Positions 6,258 to 12,348 of a stretch of DNA of 12,348 nucleotides are shown here, piece by piece; within the stretch, counting starts at the first letter, position 1; each line of letters starts with the position of its first letter. The notes under the pieces were generated by a model. That model saw only the letters and a list, made by a program, of their open reading frames with translations, had not been told where the DNA came from and did not search any database. The DNA is from Oscillospiraceae bacterium (GTDB taxonomy: Bacteria; Bacillota; Clostridia; Oscillospirales; Oscillospiraceae), in contig WRMX01000093.1 in the NCBI GenBank assembly GCA_009776905.1, positions 1 to 12,348 of the forward strand. Reading direction: 5' to 3'. The position numbers and the translations under genes were made by a program.

Positions 6258-7064
6258 ATGCAGAATTTACACTCACATACTGTTTATTGTGACGGGTCAT
6301 TGACTCTTGATGAAATGGTGAGAGCAGCTATCTCAAAAGGTTGCAGCTCATTTGGCTTTTCCGGCCACTCCTATGCTCCTTTCGATATCAAAGGATGTAT
6401 GGACCCGGAAACTACGCTCCGCTATGCCAAAGAAATCGGCGAGCTGAAAGAGATATATTCAGGACAAATCGAATTATTCACAGGAATTGAACGGGAATAT
6501 CATGGCGACGCGGTAGACATTAATGTTGATTACACGATCGGTTCTGTCCATTATATAAAAAAAGGCGATGCATATATCAGCATTGACAGCAGCGCGGAGG
6601 AATTCACTTCCGGATGCGAAACCTTTTTCAATGGTGATTATTATGCAATGGCAGAATATTACTACGATGCTGCCTCGCATGTCGCGACTGAAACGCAAGC
6701 CGATTTCATCGGGCATTTCGACATTTTTTCAAAGTTCAACTTTGGCGGGAGCCTGTTTGACGAATCGCATCCGCGATATGTCGGCGCCGCGCTTGCCGCG
6801 ATGGATGAGATCATGAAGGCTTGCAATCTCTTTGAAGTGAACACTGCCCCGATCTTCAAATACGGAAAGCCGGAGCCGTACCCATCCGTGCGGCTTTTGA
6901 AAGCGCTGCGCGAAAGGGGCGGCGAAGTGCTGATAACAAGCGATAGCCACAATGCGGAGTCTATTTGTTATATGTTTGATGAAATGCGCGAGATGCTGAA
7001 ATCGTGCGGGTTTAAGTACATGAAGCGCTTGACGCCCGGCGGTTTTGTCGACGTCGCGCTTTAA
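6258..7064 (+). CDS. hisK: PHP-family histidinol-phosphatase
   Basis: This enzyme dephosphorylates L-histidinol phosphate, the penultimate intermediate in histidine synthesis, using a metal centre of the PHP fold. Visible PHP metal-ligand motifs are NLHSHTVYCDG at the N-terminus (His5, His7), FSGHS (His37), GIEREY (Glu77 region), GSVHY, IGHFDI and the C-terminal ITSDSHN. At 268 residues it matches the HisK/HisJ family. ATG 6258 immediately follows the HisIE TGA, with AAGGA at 6249-6253 as its ribosome binding site. Adjacency to hisIE supports the histidine role over other PHP phosphoesterases, though other PHP enzymes remain possible. No other his genes are in the window, so this is a detached piece of the pathway. 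The gene symbol follows the PHP-type nomenclature, which varies between hisK and hisJ. Confidence 0.88.
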   Translation: MQNLHSHTVYCDGSLTLDEMVRAAISKGCSSFGFSGHSYAPFDIKGCMDPETTLRYAKEIGELKEIYSGQIELFTGIEREYHGDAVDINVDYTIGSVHYIKKGDAYISIDSSAEEFTSGCETFFNGDYYAMAEYYYDAASHVATETQADFIGHFDIFSKFNFGGSLFDESHPRYVGAALAAMDEIMKACNLFEVNTAPIFKYGKPEPYPSVRLLKALRERGGEVLITSDSHNAESICYMFDEMREMLKSCGFKYMKRLTPGGFVDVAL

Positions 7065-7096
7065 GCGCAAGTAAAGTATAAAAATGAGGTGTTGAT

Positions 7097-7702
7097 ATGG
7101 TTTGGGAGTTTGAGCGCGATAGGAGCGTATTGCTTGTCATTGATATGCAAAATGACTTTGTCCTCGAGGGGGCGATTCTGGAAGTAAGCGACGCCAGGGA
7201 ACAAATCCCGAGAATCAGAAAGCTCATCGACAGATGCCATGCGCTTGGCGTGCCCATCATATATACAATGCAGGAAACGGACCCGGTGTTATGCAAGCTC
7301 GAAGTCGCGGCGTTCCCTCCGCTAATGGAAACCGGCATGCGTAATGGGACGCATGGGTATCAAATCATTGACGAGCTGACACCGCAGCCGGAAGATATCA
7401 TTGTCAGAAAACGCCGCTTCAGCGCGTTTTACCAAACCGACCTTGAACTGATATTGCGAAATATCCGGAATCCAGCATATCCCGTCGACACCGTCATCAT
7501 CTGCGGAACGATGACGAATATATGCTGCGAATCGACCGCGCGGGATGCGTTTTTCCGCGATTTCAAGGTCGTCTTTGGAACCGATGTGTGCGCCGCAAGG
7601 ACGAAGGAGAGCCAAGCCGCCACTCTTGTGAATATGGAACTTTTCGGCCGCAATATGGACTGCGAATCCATACTTGCGGCGCTCGATAATGGAAAAGGAT
7701 GA
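7097..7702 (+). CDS. Isochorismatase-family cysteine hydrolase
   Basis: The family hydrolyses amides, ureas or isochorismate through a Cys-Asp-Lys triad. Here VLLVIDMQNDF gives Asp16, IIVRKRRFSAFYQTDLE gives Lys105, and ICGTMTNICCESTARDAF gives Cys143 (a second Cys, 144, follows). All three catalytic residues are present. At 201 residues it is full length, and no signal peptide is seen. ATG 7097 has GAGGTG (7086-7091) 5 nt upstream. It lies 32 bp after the histidinol-phosphatase gene and 3 bp before the glutaredoxin-like gene. The substrate cannot be told from sequence: TNICCEST is the general isochorismatase-like motif rather than a nicotinamidase signature, and no siderophore genes are present, so a true isochorismatase is unlikely. 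Confidence 0.88.
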   Translation: MVWEFERDRSVLLVIDMQNDFVLEGAILEVSDAREQIPRIRKLIDRCHALGVPIIYTMQETDPVLCKLEVAAFPPLMETGMRNGTHGYQIIDELTPQPEDIIVRKRRFSAFYQTDLELILRNIRNPAYPVDTVIICGTMTNICCESTARDAFFRDFKVVFGTDVCAARTKESQAATLVNMELFGRNMDCESILAALDNGKG

Positions 7703-7705
7703 TCT

Positions 7706-7969
7706 ATGAAAAAAATTACTATGTTTACGATGCGGGGTTGTCCGTATTGCAATGCTGCGTTGCGCTGGATGGATGAGCTGGCTGCGGAGGATCCGAAATA
7801 CCTTAGCATTGAGATCGAGAAGATCGACGAAGTAGCGTCCCCCGGCATAGCATCGAAATATGATTACTATTATGTGCCCACATACTATATCGGCGGCGAG
7901 AAGCTCCACGAAGGCGCGGCGTCTCGCGATATAATCGAGCGAGTGCTCAATGCTGCGCTTGAAGAATAG
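7706..7969 (+). CDS. Glutaredoxin-like thiol-disulfide protein (CPYC)
   Basis: The 87-residue protein has a thioredoxin fold. The active site is GCPYC (Cys12 and Cys15) after strand KKITMFTM. The cis-proline loop is YVPTYYIGG (Pro58), and a Gly-rich end (HEGAAS) precedes the last helix. CPYC is the classical dithiol glutaredoxin motif. It would reduce protein disulfides or glutathione/bacillithiol-type mixed disulfides in the cytoplasm, but which thiol cofactor this organism uses is unknown. ATG 7706 is 3 bp after the hydrolase stop, with AAAAGGA (7693-7699) as ribosome binding site, so the two genes are probably one transcript. It is the last gene before a terminator-type hairpin. A redox partner role for the upstream hydrolase is only conjecture. 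Confidence 0.88.
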   Translation: MKKITMFTMRGCPYCNAALRWMDELAAEDPKYLSIEIEKIDEVASPGIASKYDYYYVPTYYIGGEKLHEGAASRDIIERVLNAALEE

Positions 7970-7999
7970 CTACTGCACCCCGACTGATATAATTGAAAT

Positions 8000-8019
8000 A
8001 AACGCCCGCTTGGGCGTTT
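8000..8019 (+). terminator. Hairpin terminator at the end of the moeA-glutaredoxin gene run
   Basis: AAACGCCC (8000-8007) pairs perfectly with GGGCGTTT (8012-8019) around a GCTT loop, and the next bases are T-rich but interrupted (CTAATATTTATCTTT). It lies about 30 bp after the glutaredoxin stop. The stem ends in an A/T pairing, so it can work as an intrinsic terminator on the + strand. Confidence 0.78.
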
Positions 8020-8090
8020 CTAATATTTATCTTTGGGGGGTATTGCGCGAGCACAATAAAAGTATTATGATGAGTATTATGATGAATATG

Positions 8091-8152
8091 TAGTACCTTA
8101 GCGACTCGCAGCACAAACAAATAACATAATAATTATAGTCGCTAAGGCACTA
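8091..8152. repeat. 16-bp inverted repeat with 30-nt loop
   Basis: TAGTACCTTAGCGACT (8091-8106) is the inverted complement of AGTCGCTAAGGCACTA (8137-8152) except for one mismatch. The 30-nt loop is A/T-rich. It could be a large RNA stem-loop or a tiny palindromic mobile remnant; no flanking target duplication is clear. Confidence 0.7.
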
Positions 8153-8190
8153 CCGCCGCGCGAAGCGCGGTGCGCCGGCGTGGAGGTGAT

Positions 8191-8228
8191 AATTCGCAGG
8201 GCGGATTCATTTCGCCCGTGAGCGAATT
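8191..8228 (+). other. Two-step hairpin in the flavodiiron leader
   Basis: AATTCGC (8191-8197) pairs with GCGAATT (8222-8228), and inside it GGGCG (8199-8203) pairs with CGCCC (8213-8217), leaving a 9-nt loop. Both stems are perfect, separated by one unpaired base on one side and four on the other. Its bulged shape and position upstream of a GGCGTCC unit look like a composite repeat or an RNA fold. Confidence 0.65.
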
Positions 8229-8242
8229 GAGCCGGAACGCAC

Positions 8243-8273
8243 GGCGTCCAGGTTGTGGGGCGGAGCCTCACGA
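8243..8273 (+). repeat. GGCGTCC/TTGTGGGG hairpin repeat before the flavodiiron gene
   Basis: GGCGTCCAGGTTGTGGGG followed by CGGAGCCTCACG matches the units at 1734-1845, with a wobble-containing stem (GTGGGGC with GCCTCAC). The GTG inside TTGTGGGG (8253) is in frame with the flavodiiron gene and creates a false upstream start. Confidence 0.7.
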
Positions 8274-8306
8274 AAAAACCCAAAATGTGAAGGAGGGCGC
8301 TCTAAG

Positions 8307-10166
8307 TTGCATAATGTGAAAAAAATAACCGACGACCTATCATGGGTCGGGACCAATGACAGGCGGCTCGCAATGTTTGAGGGCATATATGCCGTTCCGA
8401 AAGGCGTGTCATACAATTCATACCTCTTGACGGACGAGAAGACAGTGCTCTTCGACACCGTCGATAAAGCGGTACGGTCAAGATTTTTGGAAAACATCAA
8501 GCATGCGCTAGGCGAAAGGAAGCTCGACTATGTCGTTGTCCAGCACGTTGAACCGGACCACTCCTCAGTCCTCTTGGAACTGATTGGCATATATCCGGAG
8601 GCGCAAATTGTATGCACCGAAAAGATACTTGCATTCATCGGCCAGTTTTTTGATTATGACATTAAATCGAGAACCCGGATAATAAAAGAGAATGACACCC
8701 TGAACACGGGGAAGCACGAACTCCACTTCATCATGGCCCCGATGGTGCATTGGCCCGAAGTGATGGTGACATATGACTCAACCGACAAAATCCTGTTTTC
8801 CGCTGATGCATTCGGTAGCTTTGGCGCGCTGAACGGCGCATTATTCGCCGATGAGGTGGATTATGACAGAGATCACTTGGACGAAGCGAGGCGCTATTAC
8901 GCGAACATAGTTGGAAAATACGGCACGCAGGTAAGCGCCCTTTTGGAAAAAGCATCTGGGATCGCGATAGAAATGATATGCCCGCTGCATGGATTCGTAT
9001 GGCGCAAGAACCTCAATTATATCATCCAAAAATATGTGCTTTGGGGCAGCTATTCGCCTGAAGAAAACGGCGTAATGATCGCATATGCGTCAGTTTACGG
9101 CAATACTGAAAATGCTGCGGAAATCCTAGCAAGCAAGCTGCGTGACAATGGCATAAAAACCGAAATGTTTGACGTGTCGGTGACACATGCGTCCGAAATC
9201 GTATCTGCAGCGTTCAAATGGAGCCACCTTGTATTCGCTTCCACAACATACAACGCGGGCATATTCGTGGAAATGGAAGCGCTCATCAACGACCTCACCG
9301 CGCATAATATCCAAAACCGCACGGTCGCCATCATCGAAAACGGCTCGTGGGCGCCGACAAGCGGGAGCTTGATTCGCGAAAAACTGAACACATGCAAGAA
9401 TATCACGATACTCGATGCAATGATCAGCCTGAGGTCAAGTTTGAAGGAATCGCAGTTATGGGAGATTGACGATTTGGCCGGAATGATTGCGGCGTCGATG
9501 CCAAAACAATCTGCCGCACCTGCGGGCGGAAATGCAGGCGATGTTGCTGCGAATGCCGTCGATCCCGGCACTATGTTCAAGCTGACTTATGGGCTTTTTG
9601 TGCTGACGGCAAGGGATGGCGACAAAGATAATGGCTGCATAATCAATACTGTTACGCAAATTACGCAGACGCCGCTCAGAATATCGATTGCCGTCATCAA
9701 GGCAAACTATACCTGCGACATGATAATAAAGACAGGCGAATTCAATGTTTCAATACTAGCGGAGGGCGTCCCGTTCAGCACATTCCAGGAGTTTGGCTTC
9801 AGGAGCGGTCGTGATGTTGAAAAGTTTGAAAATTGCGCATATGACGACCGGACCGCTAATGGCATACGCTATATCCCCGTCAACACGAACGGCGTTATAT
9901 CAGGCAAGGTTATCGAGAGCTTCGATTATGGGACGCACATGCTATTTATCGCCGACGTCACTCAGGCTCTCACGCTGGCCGGCGACAGGAGCGTGACATA
10001 TCAATATTACTTTGACAATATAAAGCCAAAGCCGCAACCCCCGAAGGAAGACAAAAAGGGGTATGTTTGCAAGATTTGCGGGTATGTCTATGAGGGAGAG
10101 CCGTTGCCGGATGATTTCATTTGTCCATTGTGCAAGCACGGCGCGGATGATTTTGAGAAATTGTAA
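8307..10166 (+). CDS. Multidomain flavodiiron protein (O2/NO reductase) with flavin reductase-like and rubredoxin domains
   Basis: Flavodiiron proteins reduce O2 to water or NO to N2O at a non-haem diiron site. The core domain (about 1-250) has all usual ligands: HVEPDH gives His80, Glu82, Asp84 and His85, and His148 (MVHWPE), Asp167 (SADAFG) and His228 (CPLHGF) complete the set. A flavodoxin domain follows (about 255-397, FMN loop ASVYGNTEN). After an Ala/Gly linker comes a flavin reductase-like FMN-binding split barrel (about 424-567), then a C-terminal rubredoxin (about 585-619; Cys588, 591, 606, 609) with only 14 residues between the Cys pairs instead of about 29. TTG 8307 is chosen because AGGAGG lies 10 nt upstream and the family opening follows. 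GTG 8253 lies inside a repeat. The fusion could carry electrons internally from NAD(P)H to the diiron centre (inference). A free rubredoxin follows. Confidence 0.95.
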   Translation: MHNVKKITDDLSWVGTNDRRLAMFEGIYAVPKGVSYNSYLLTDEKTVLFDTVDKAVRSRFLENIKHALGERKLDYVVVQHVEPDHSSVLLELIGIYPEAQIVCTEKILAFIGQFFDYDIKSRTRIIKENDTLNTGKHELHFIMAPMVHWPEVMVTYDSTDKILFSADAFGSFGALNGALFADEVDYDRDHLDEARRYYANIVGKYGTQVSALLEKASGIAIEMICPLHGFVWRKNLNYIIQKYVLWGSYSPEENGVMIAYASVYGNTENAAEILASKLRDNGIKTEMFDVSVTHASEIVSAAFKWSHLVFASTTYNAGIFVEMEALINDLTAHNIQNRTVAIIENGSWAPTSGSLIREKLNTCKNITILDAMISLRSSLKESQLWEIDDLAGMIAASMPKQSAAPAGGNAGDVAANAVDPGTMFKLTYGLFVLTARDGDKDNGCIINTVTQITQTPLRISIAVIKANYTCDMIIKTGEFNVSILAEGVPFSTFQEFGFRSGRDVEKFENCAYDDRTANGIRYIPVNTNGVISGKVIESFDYGTHMLFIADVTQALTLAGDRSVTYQYYFDNIKPKPQPPKEDKKGYVCKICGYVYEGEPLPDDFICPLCKHGADDFEKL

Positions 10167-10195
10167 CTATTCGTGTCAACGCAGGGATGTTGTTT

Positions 10196-10264
10196 CAATT
10201 CACGCCCGGTGGGCAAGGGCGTGAACCGGAGCAGGAGGTTCGTTGCCTGCGGTCACACGAATTG
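10196..10264 (+). repeat. Structured leader repeat, copy 2, before the rubredoxin gene
   Basis: ATTCACGCCCGGTG (10198-10211) matches the copies at 2359 and 12254. Here TTCACGCCC (10199-10207) pairs perfectly with GGGCGTGAA (10217-10225), GCAGG (10231-10235) with CCTGC (10246-10250), and CAATTC (10196-10201) with GAATTG (10259-10264). The ends can close a three-way junction if the first three bases of the TTCACGCCC stem are given to the outer helix. It ends 18 nt before the AAGGAGGAG ribosome binding site. Confidence 0.6.
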
Positions 10265-10296
10265 GTGCATTTGAAAAAAATAAGGAGGAGATCAAT

Positions 10297-10449
10297 ATGC
10301 AATACACATGCGTTTGCGGCTACGTTTACGACGAGGTTGAAGGCGATCCCGAGAATGGGATAGCTCCGGGCACGAAGTGGGAGGATATCCCGGACGATTT
10401 TGTTTGCCCTATATGCGGGGCAGGGAAAGAAATGTTTGAGGCAAGCTGA
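10297..10449 (+). CDS. Rubredoxin with CxC first iron knuckle
   Basis: A 50-residue one-iron electron carrier. The C-terminal part is canonical: GDPENGIAPGTKWEDIPDDF then CPICGAGKEMFE (Cys37 and Cys40). The N-terminal knuckle reads YTCVCGYVYD, giving Cys5 and Cys7 with one residue between them, where rubredoxins normally have C-x2-C. The reading frame is continuous, so a single-base error is not the explanation; one codon is absent. ATG 10297 has AAGGAGGAG (10282-10290) 6 nt upstream, so an upstream in-frame extension is rejected. The gene lies 130 bp after the flavodiiron gene and probably supplies it, or another oxidoreductase, with electrons (inference). Whether the CxC site binds iron normally cannot be told. 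Confidence 0.93.
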   Translation: MQYTCVCGYVYDEVEGDPENGIAPGTKWEDIPDDFVCPICGAGKEMFEAS

Positions 10450-10484
10450 CGGGAAGCCTCACGTTCTATTAAGCTGTCGAGATG

Positions 10485-10511
10485 CGGCCGCAACAAAAGC
10501 TGTTGCGGCCG
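10485..10511 (+). terminator. Strong stem-loop after rubredoxin
   Basis: CGGCCGCAACA (10485-10495) pairs perfectly over 11 bp with TGTTGCGGCCG (10501-10511) around a 5-nt loop. It sits 35 bp after the rubredoxin stop. No T-run follows, so it is a weak intrinsic terminator or a 3'-end stabiliser. Confidence 0.6.
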
Positions 10512-10565
10512 TGATGTATATGAAAATGTCAGCATAATGAGCGCGGCATGGTCTCAATTTCACTG

Positions 10566-10594
10566 TTGTAAATCTATCACGATAGCAATATAAT
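10566..10594 (+). promoter_or_regulatory. Sigma-A type promoter for the SLH-protease gene
   Basis: TTGTAA (10566-10571) and TATAAT (10589-10594) are separated by 17 bp, the ideal spacing; the -10 box is a perfect consensus and the -35 box matches 4 of 6. Transcription would start near 10601, giving a leader of about 40 nt before ATG 10642. Confidence 0.7.
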
Positions 10595-10641
10595 GACAAA
10601 ATGATGCAGCTATGCGGCAAACGATTGGAGAAAAAACAGAA

Positions 10642-12231
10642 ATGGCAGACAAAAAAATGATGAAACGCGCGATCACCGTCCTTCTTGCTATATGCATTGC
10701 ATTGCTCTATGCGACCCCCGTGTTCGGGGCCGCCAGCTTGTCAAACTTCATGGAGATTCGCGAATATAATGGCGAATTTGCCGATGTCTCGCCCGATGCA
10801 TGGTATTACAACGGAATACGGAGCGTATATGAGCGAGGGATTCTTGATGGCAAAACCCCCGGCGTTTTCGACCCATCCGGCAGGCTGACCATCGCCGAAA
10901 CGATTAAAATCGCCGCCTGCTTGCATAAAGGCTATTATACCGGAACGATGGATTTTGCATCGGGATCGCCATGGTATTCCCCATATGTCGAATATGCGCT
11001 TGCAAACGGGATAATCGCAGGAGCATATAAAGACTACAGCGCTGCGGCTGTCAGATCGGACTTTGCAACCATCATAGGAGCCGCCATGCCCGACGAAGCT
11101 CTGACTCCGATCAACCGCGTGGCCGATGGAGCTATCCCCGATGTTTATGAGAGTTACAGCTATGGCCTTGCCGTATACAGACTATACAGGGCGGGGGTGT
11201 TGACGGGATCGGACGCCGAGGGCAGGTTCTTCCCGGGGAGGACCATTAGCCGTGCCGAGGCTTCATCGATAATAATGCGCATTATAGATGCTGATGTCAG
11301 GCAATCGGTGTCATTGCAGGGCCCATTGACAGCGGAGGAAGTGTATAAACTGGCAGCGCCCGCAGTTTTTTATATTGAAATTTTTGACAGCAGCGACAGG
11401 CAATTGAAAACAGGCAGCGGGTTTTTCATATCTAGTTCCGGGCTGGCAGTGACCAATTACCACGTCGTCGTGGGGGCATATGCCGCGAGCGTTACGACCG
11501 ACGATGGGGAGGTCCGTGATGTCGTGGGGATTTATGACTATGACAGGAAAAACGACCTTGCGCTCATCCAAGTCGATGTGGAAAACTGTCCATGCTTAGA
11601 AATTGCGGATCTTACTTCTCTCCTTACGGGAGCGACTGTTTATACGCTCGGAAGCCCGCTCGGTTTGTATGCGACGTTTTCGCGCGGGATAGTTTCGCAA
11701 GCCTCCCGCGATATCGATGGAGTGGAATTTATACAAATTGATGCTCCGATTTCCAGCGGCAGCAGCGGCGGAGCATTGTTGGATTCGTCCGGGCGTGTCC
11801 TCGGCGTCACGAGCGCAACAGCGGTGGGCGCCCAGAACATTAACCTCGCCATGCCGATAAGCATGATTAATGAGCTGTCCTTTGATTCAGTTGTGCCGCT
11901 CAAATCCCTGCTCGTAGAAGTGCTTTATTACAAAGGATACTTCCCTGCTCCTGACTTCGGCGCGTTCTTTGATATTACTGTGTTCAACTCCGGTTCGGCG
12001 CGCGGGGGTACGGCGTTCTCGTATCGCCTGAGCGATTTCACGGGGGACGCCGATGAGGTCATCGACACATACACTCATCTTGTCGAACAGAACCAATTTG
12101 AGCATACCGGCTTTTGGTCGAGCAATGGCGTCGACTACATGATGTATTATAATTCGCAGCATGGCGTGACGCTGCTTATGGGGATCGATGTCGTCAGGGG
12201 CCGCGAGTGCTTCACGATCACGGTATCATAA
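10642..12231 (+). CDS. Secreted SLH-domain protein with HtrA-like serine protease domain
   Basis: The N-terminus (KKMMKR, then a hydrophobic core ending FGA) is a signal peptide, cut probably near residue 30. Three SLH domains follow (about 46-98, 104-156, 165-218); DVSPDAWYYNGIRSVYERGI and the SRAE motif in the third are typical, so the protein should bind cell-wall polymer. A trypsin-like (S1C) domain spans about 230-410 with His274 (TNYHVV), Asp305 (KNDLALI) and Ser375 (SSGSSGGAL); the triad is complete. The last roughly 120 residues are unrecognised, and no PDZ domain is seen. ATG 10642 is favoured because GGAG (10627-10630) lies upstream; ATG 10612 has no ribosome binding site and sits 10-11 nt after the predicted transcript start. 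A role in surface protein quality control or processing is inference from the family. Confidence 0.93.
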   Translation: MADKKMMKRAITVLLAICIALLYATPVFGAASLSNFMEIREYNGEFADVSPDAWYYNGIRSVYERGILDGKTPGVFDPSGRLTIAETIKIAACLHKGYYTGTMDFASGSPWYSPYVEYALANGIIAGAYKDYSAAAVRSDFATIIGAAMPDEALTPINRVADGAIPDVYESYSYGLAVYRLYRAGVLTGSDAEGRFFPGRTISRAEASSIIMRIIDADVRQSVSLQGPLTAEEVYKLAAPAVFYIEIFDSSDRQLKTGSGFFISSSGLAVTNYHVVVGAYAASVTTDDGEVRDVVGIYDYDRKNDLALIQVDVENCPCLEIADLTSLLTGATVYTLGSPLGLYATFSRGIVSQASRDIDGVEFIQIDAPISSGSSGGALLDSSGRVLGVTSATAVGAQNINLAMPISMINELSFDSVVPLKSLLVEVLYYKGYFPAPDFGAFFDITVFNSGSARGGTAFSYRLSDFTGDADEVIDTYTHLVEQNQFEHTGFWSSNGVDYMMYYNSQHGVTLLMGIDVVRGRECFTITVS

Positions 12232-12239
12232 GGATTCAG

Positions 12240-12267
12240 CACCGGGCGTTACAATTCACGCCCGGTG
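12240..12267 (+). terminator. Hairpin after the SLH-protease gene
   Basis: CACCGGGCG (12240-12248) pairs perfectly with CGCCCGGTG (12259-12267) around a 10-nt loop, 8 bp after the stop codon. Its right arm belongs to the third ATTCACGCCCGGTG copy. No T-run follows directly, so termination is plausible but not certain. Confidence 0.5.
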
Positions 12268-12348
12268 AGGTAGACGTTTATTTTGCTTCCGACCGCGTAG
12301 CAAGGAAGCGAAGCGGCGCGAATATGCGCATGGATGCGCATCTGAGCG
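12254..12348 (+). repeat. Structured repeat, copy 3, at the window end
   Basis: ATTCACGCCCGGTGAGGTAG (12254-12273) is identical to 2359-2378. Downstream, GCTTCC (12285-12290) can pair with GGAAGC (12304-12309), and TGCGCA occurs at 12325-12330 and 12335-12340, each self-complementary. The repeat may continue past the window; no gene is seen in this segment. Confidence 0.6.

Larger units (their letters stand above)
8020..8306 (+). promoter_or_regulatory. Long structured leader region of the flavodiiron gene
   Basis: No gene is seen in the 337 bp between the glutaredoxin and flavodiiron genes. Starting from 8020 the region holds a tandem 12-bp repeat AGTATTATGATG (8061-8072 and 8073-8084), a 16-bp inverted repeat (8091-8106 with 8137-8152), a CCGCGC-GAA-GCGCGG hairpin (8156-8170), a two-step hairpin (8191-8228) and a GGCGTCC repeat unit (8243-8273). 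The ribosome binding site AGGAGG is at 8291-8296. No convincing -35/-10 pair was found, and transcription could begin anywhere in the A/T-rich part near 8050-8140. The stacked hairpins suggest either accumulated repeats or a leader RNA. Confidence 0.5.

Noticed and set aside
8091..8152. Miniature transposable element
   Set aside because: The palindrome has 16-bp arms but only a 30-nt loop and no clear flanking target-site duplication; a stem-loop is the simpler reading.
8253..8306. GTG start extending the flavodiiron protein by 18 residues
   Set aside because: It lies inside a GGCGTCC repeat; AGGAGG at 8291-8296 serves TTG 8307, which also gives diiron ligand numbering close to the family.
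10297..10330. Frameshift or sequencing error in the rubredoxin N-terminus
   Set aside because: A whole codon is missing and the frame is open from a well-placed ATG, so a single-base error cannot explain the CxC motif.
10485..10511. Classical intrinsic terminator
   Set aside because: The 11-bp stem is excellent but no T-run follows on the + strand, so it is kept only as a moderate-confidence terminator or stabiliser.

Overview
The window looks like a piece of chromosome from an anaerobic Gram-positive bacterium, most likely a member of the Clostridia. The reasons are the O2/NO-detoxifying flavodiiron protein with a partner rubredoxin, an SLH-anchored exported protease, strong GGAGG-type ribosome binding sites with frequent GTG and TTG starts, and clostridial-type molybdenum-cofactor genes. 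No rRNA or taxonomic marker is present, so the genus is open. All recognised genes lie on the + strand.

Region 1 (1-3904) is a molybdenum cofactor (Moco) block: the 3' part of moeA, then moaA, moaC, a stand-alone MOSC-domain protein, and a MoeA/MogA-like molybdopterin-binding protein ending in a four-cysteine cluster. MoaA and MoaC make cyclic pyranopterin monophosphate and MoeA inserts molybdate. The last two genes abut with no gap and probably act late in cofactor maturation or delivery (inference).

Region 2 (3908-7969) continues in the same direction with almost no gaps: a MATE-family transporter, a fused hisIE overlapping it by 8 bp, a PHP-type histidinol-phosphatase, an isochorismatase-family hydrolase and a small CPYC glutaredoxin-like protein. 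A perfect 8-bp hairpin (8000-8019) closes the run. Two neighbouring proteins here carry low-complexity ends built from short tandem DNA repeats: the N-terminus of the MATE protein and the 91-residue C-terminal tail of HisIE.

Region 3 (7970-10511) has a long structured leader, then a four-domain flavodiiron protein (diiron beta-lactamase-like, flavodoxin, flavin reductase-like, short-spaced rubredoxin), then a separate rubredoxin whose first iron-binding knuckle is CxC rather than CxxC. Together they look like an oxygen or nitric-oxide scavenging unit.

Region 4 (10566-12348) has its own promoter-like sequence and encodes a secreted protein with three SLH domains joined to a trypsin-like (HtrA-type) serine protease and a C-terminal domain I do not recognise.

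Two families of dispersed intergenic repeats run through the window. One is a 37-nt GGCGTCCGGG/TGGGG..CCCCA hairpin unit (721-760, 1734-1845, 8243-8273). The other begins ATTCACGCCCGGTG (2359, 10198, 12254). I found no CRISPR array, tRNA, rRNA, insertion sequence or phage gene. I saw no clearly new defence or mobile system; the most unusual items are the repeat-built HisIE tail, the CxC rubredoxin, the multidomain flavodiiron protein and the leader repeats.
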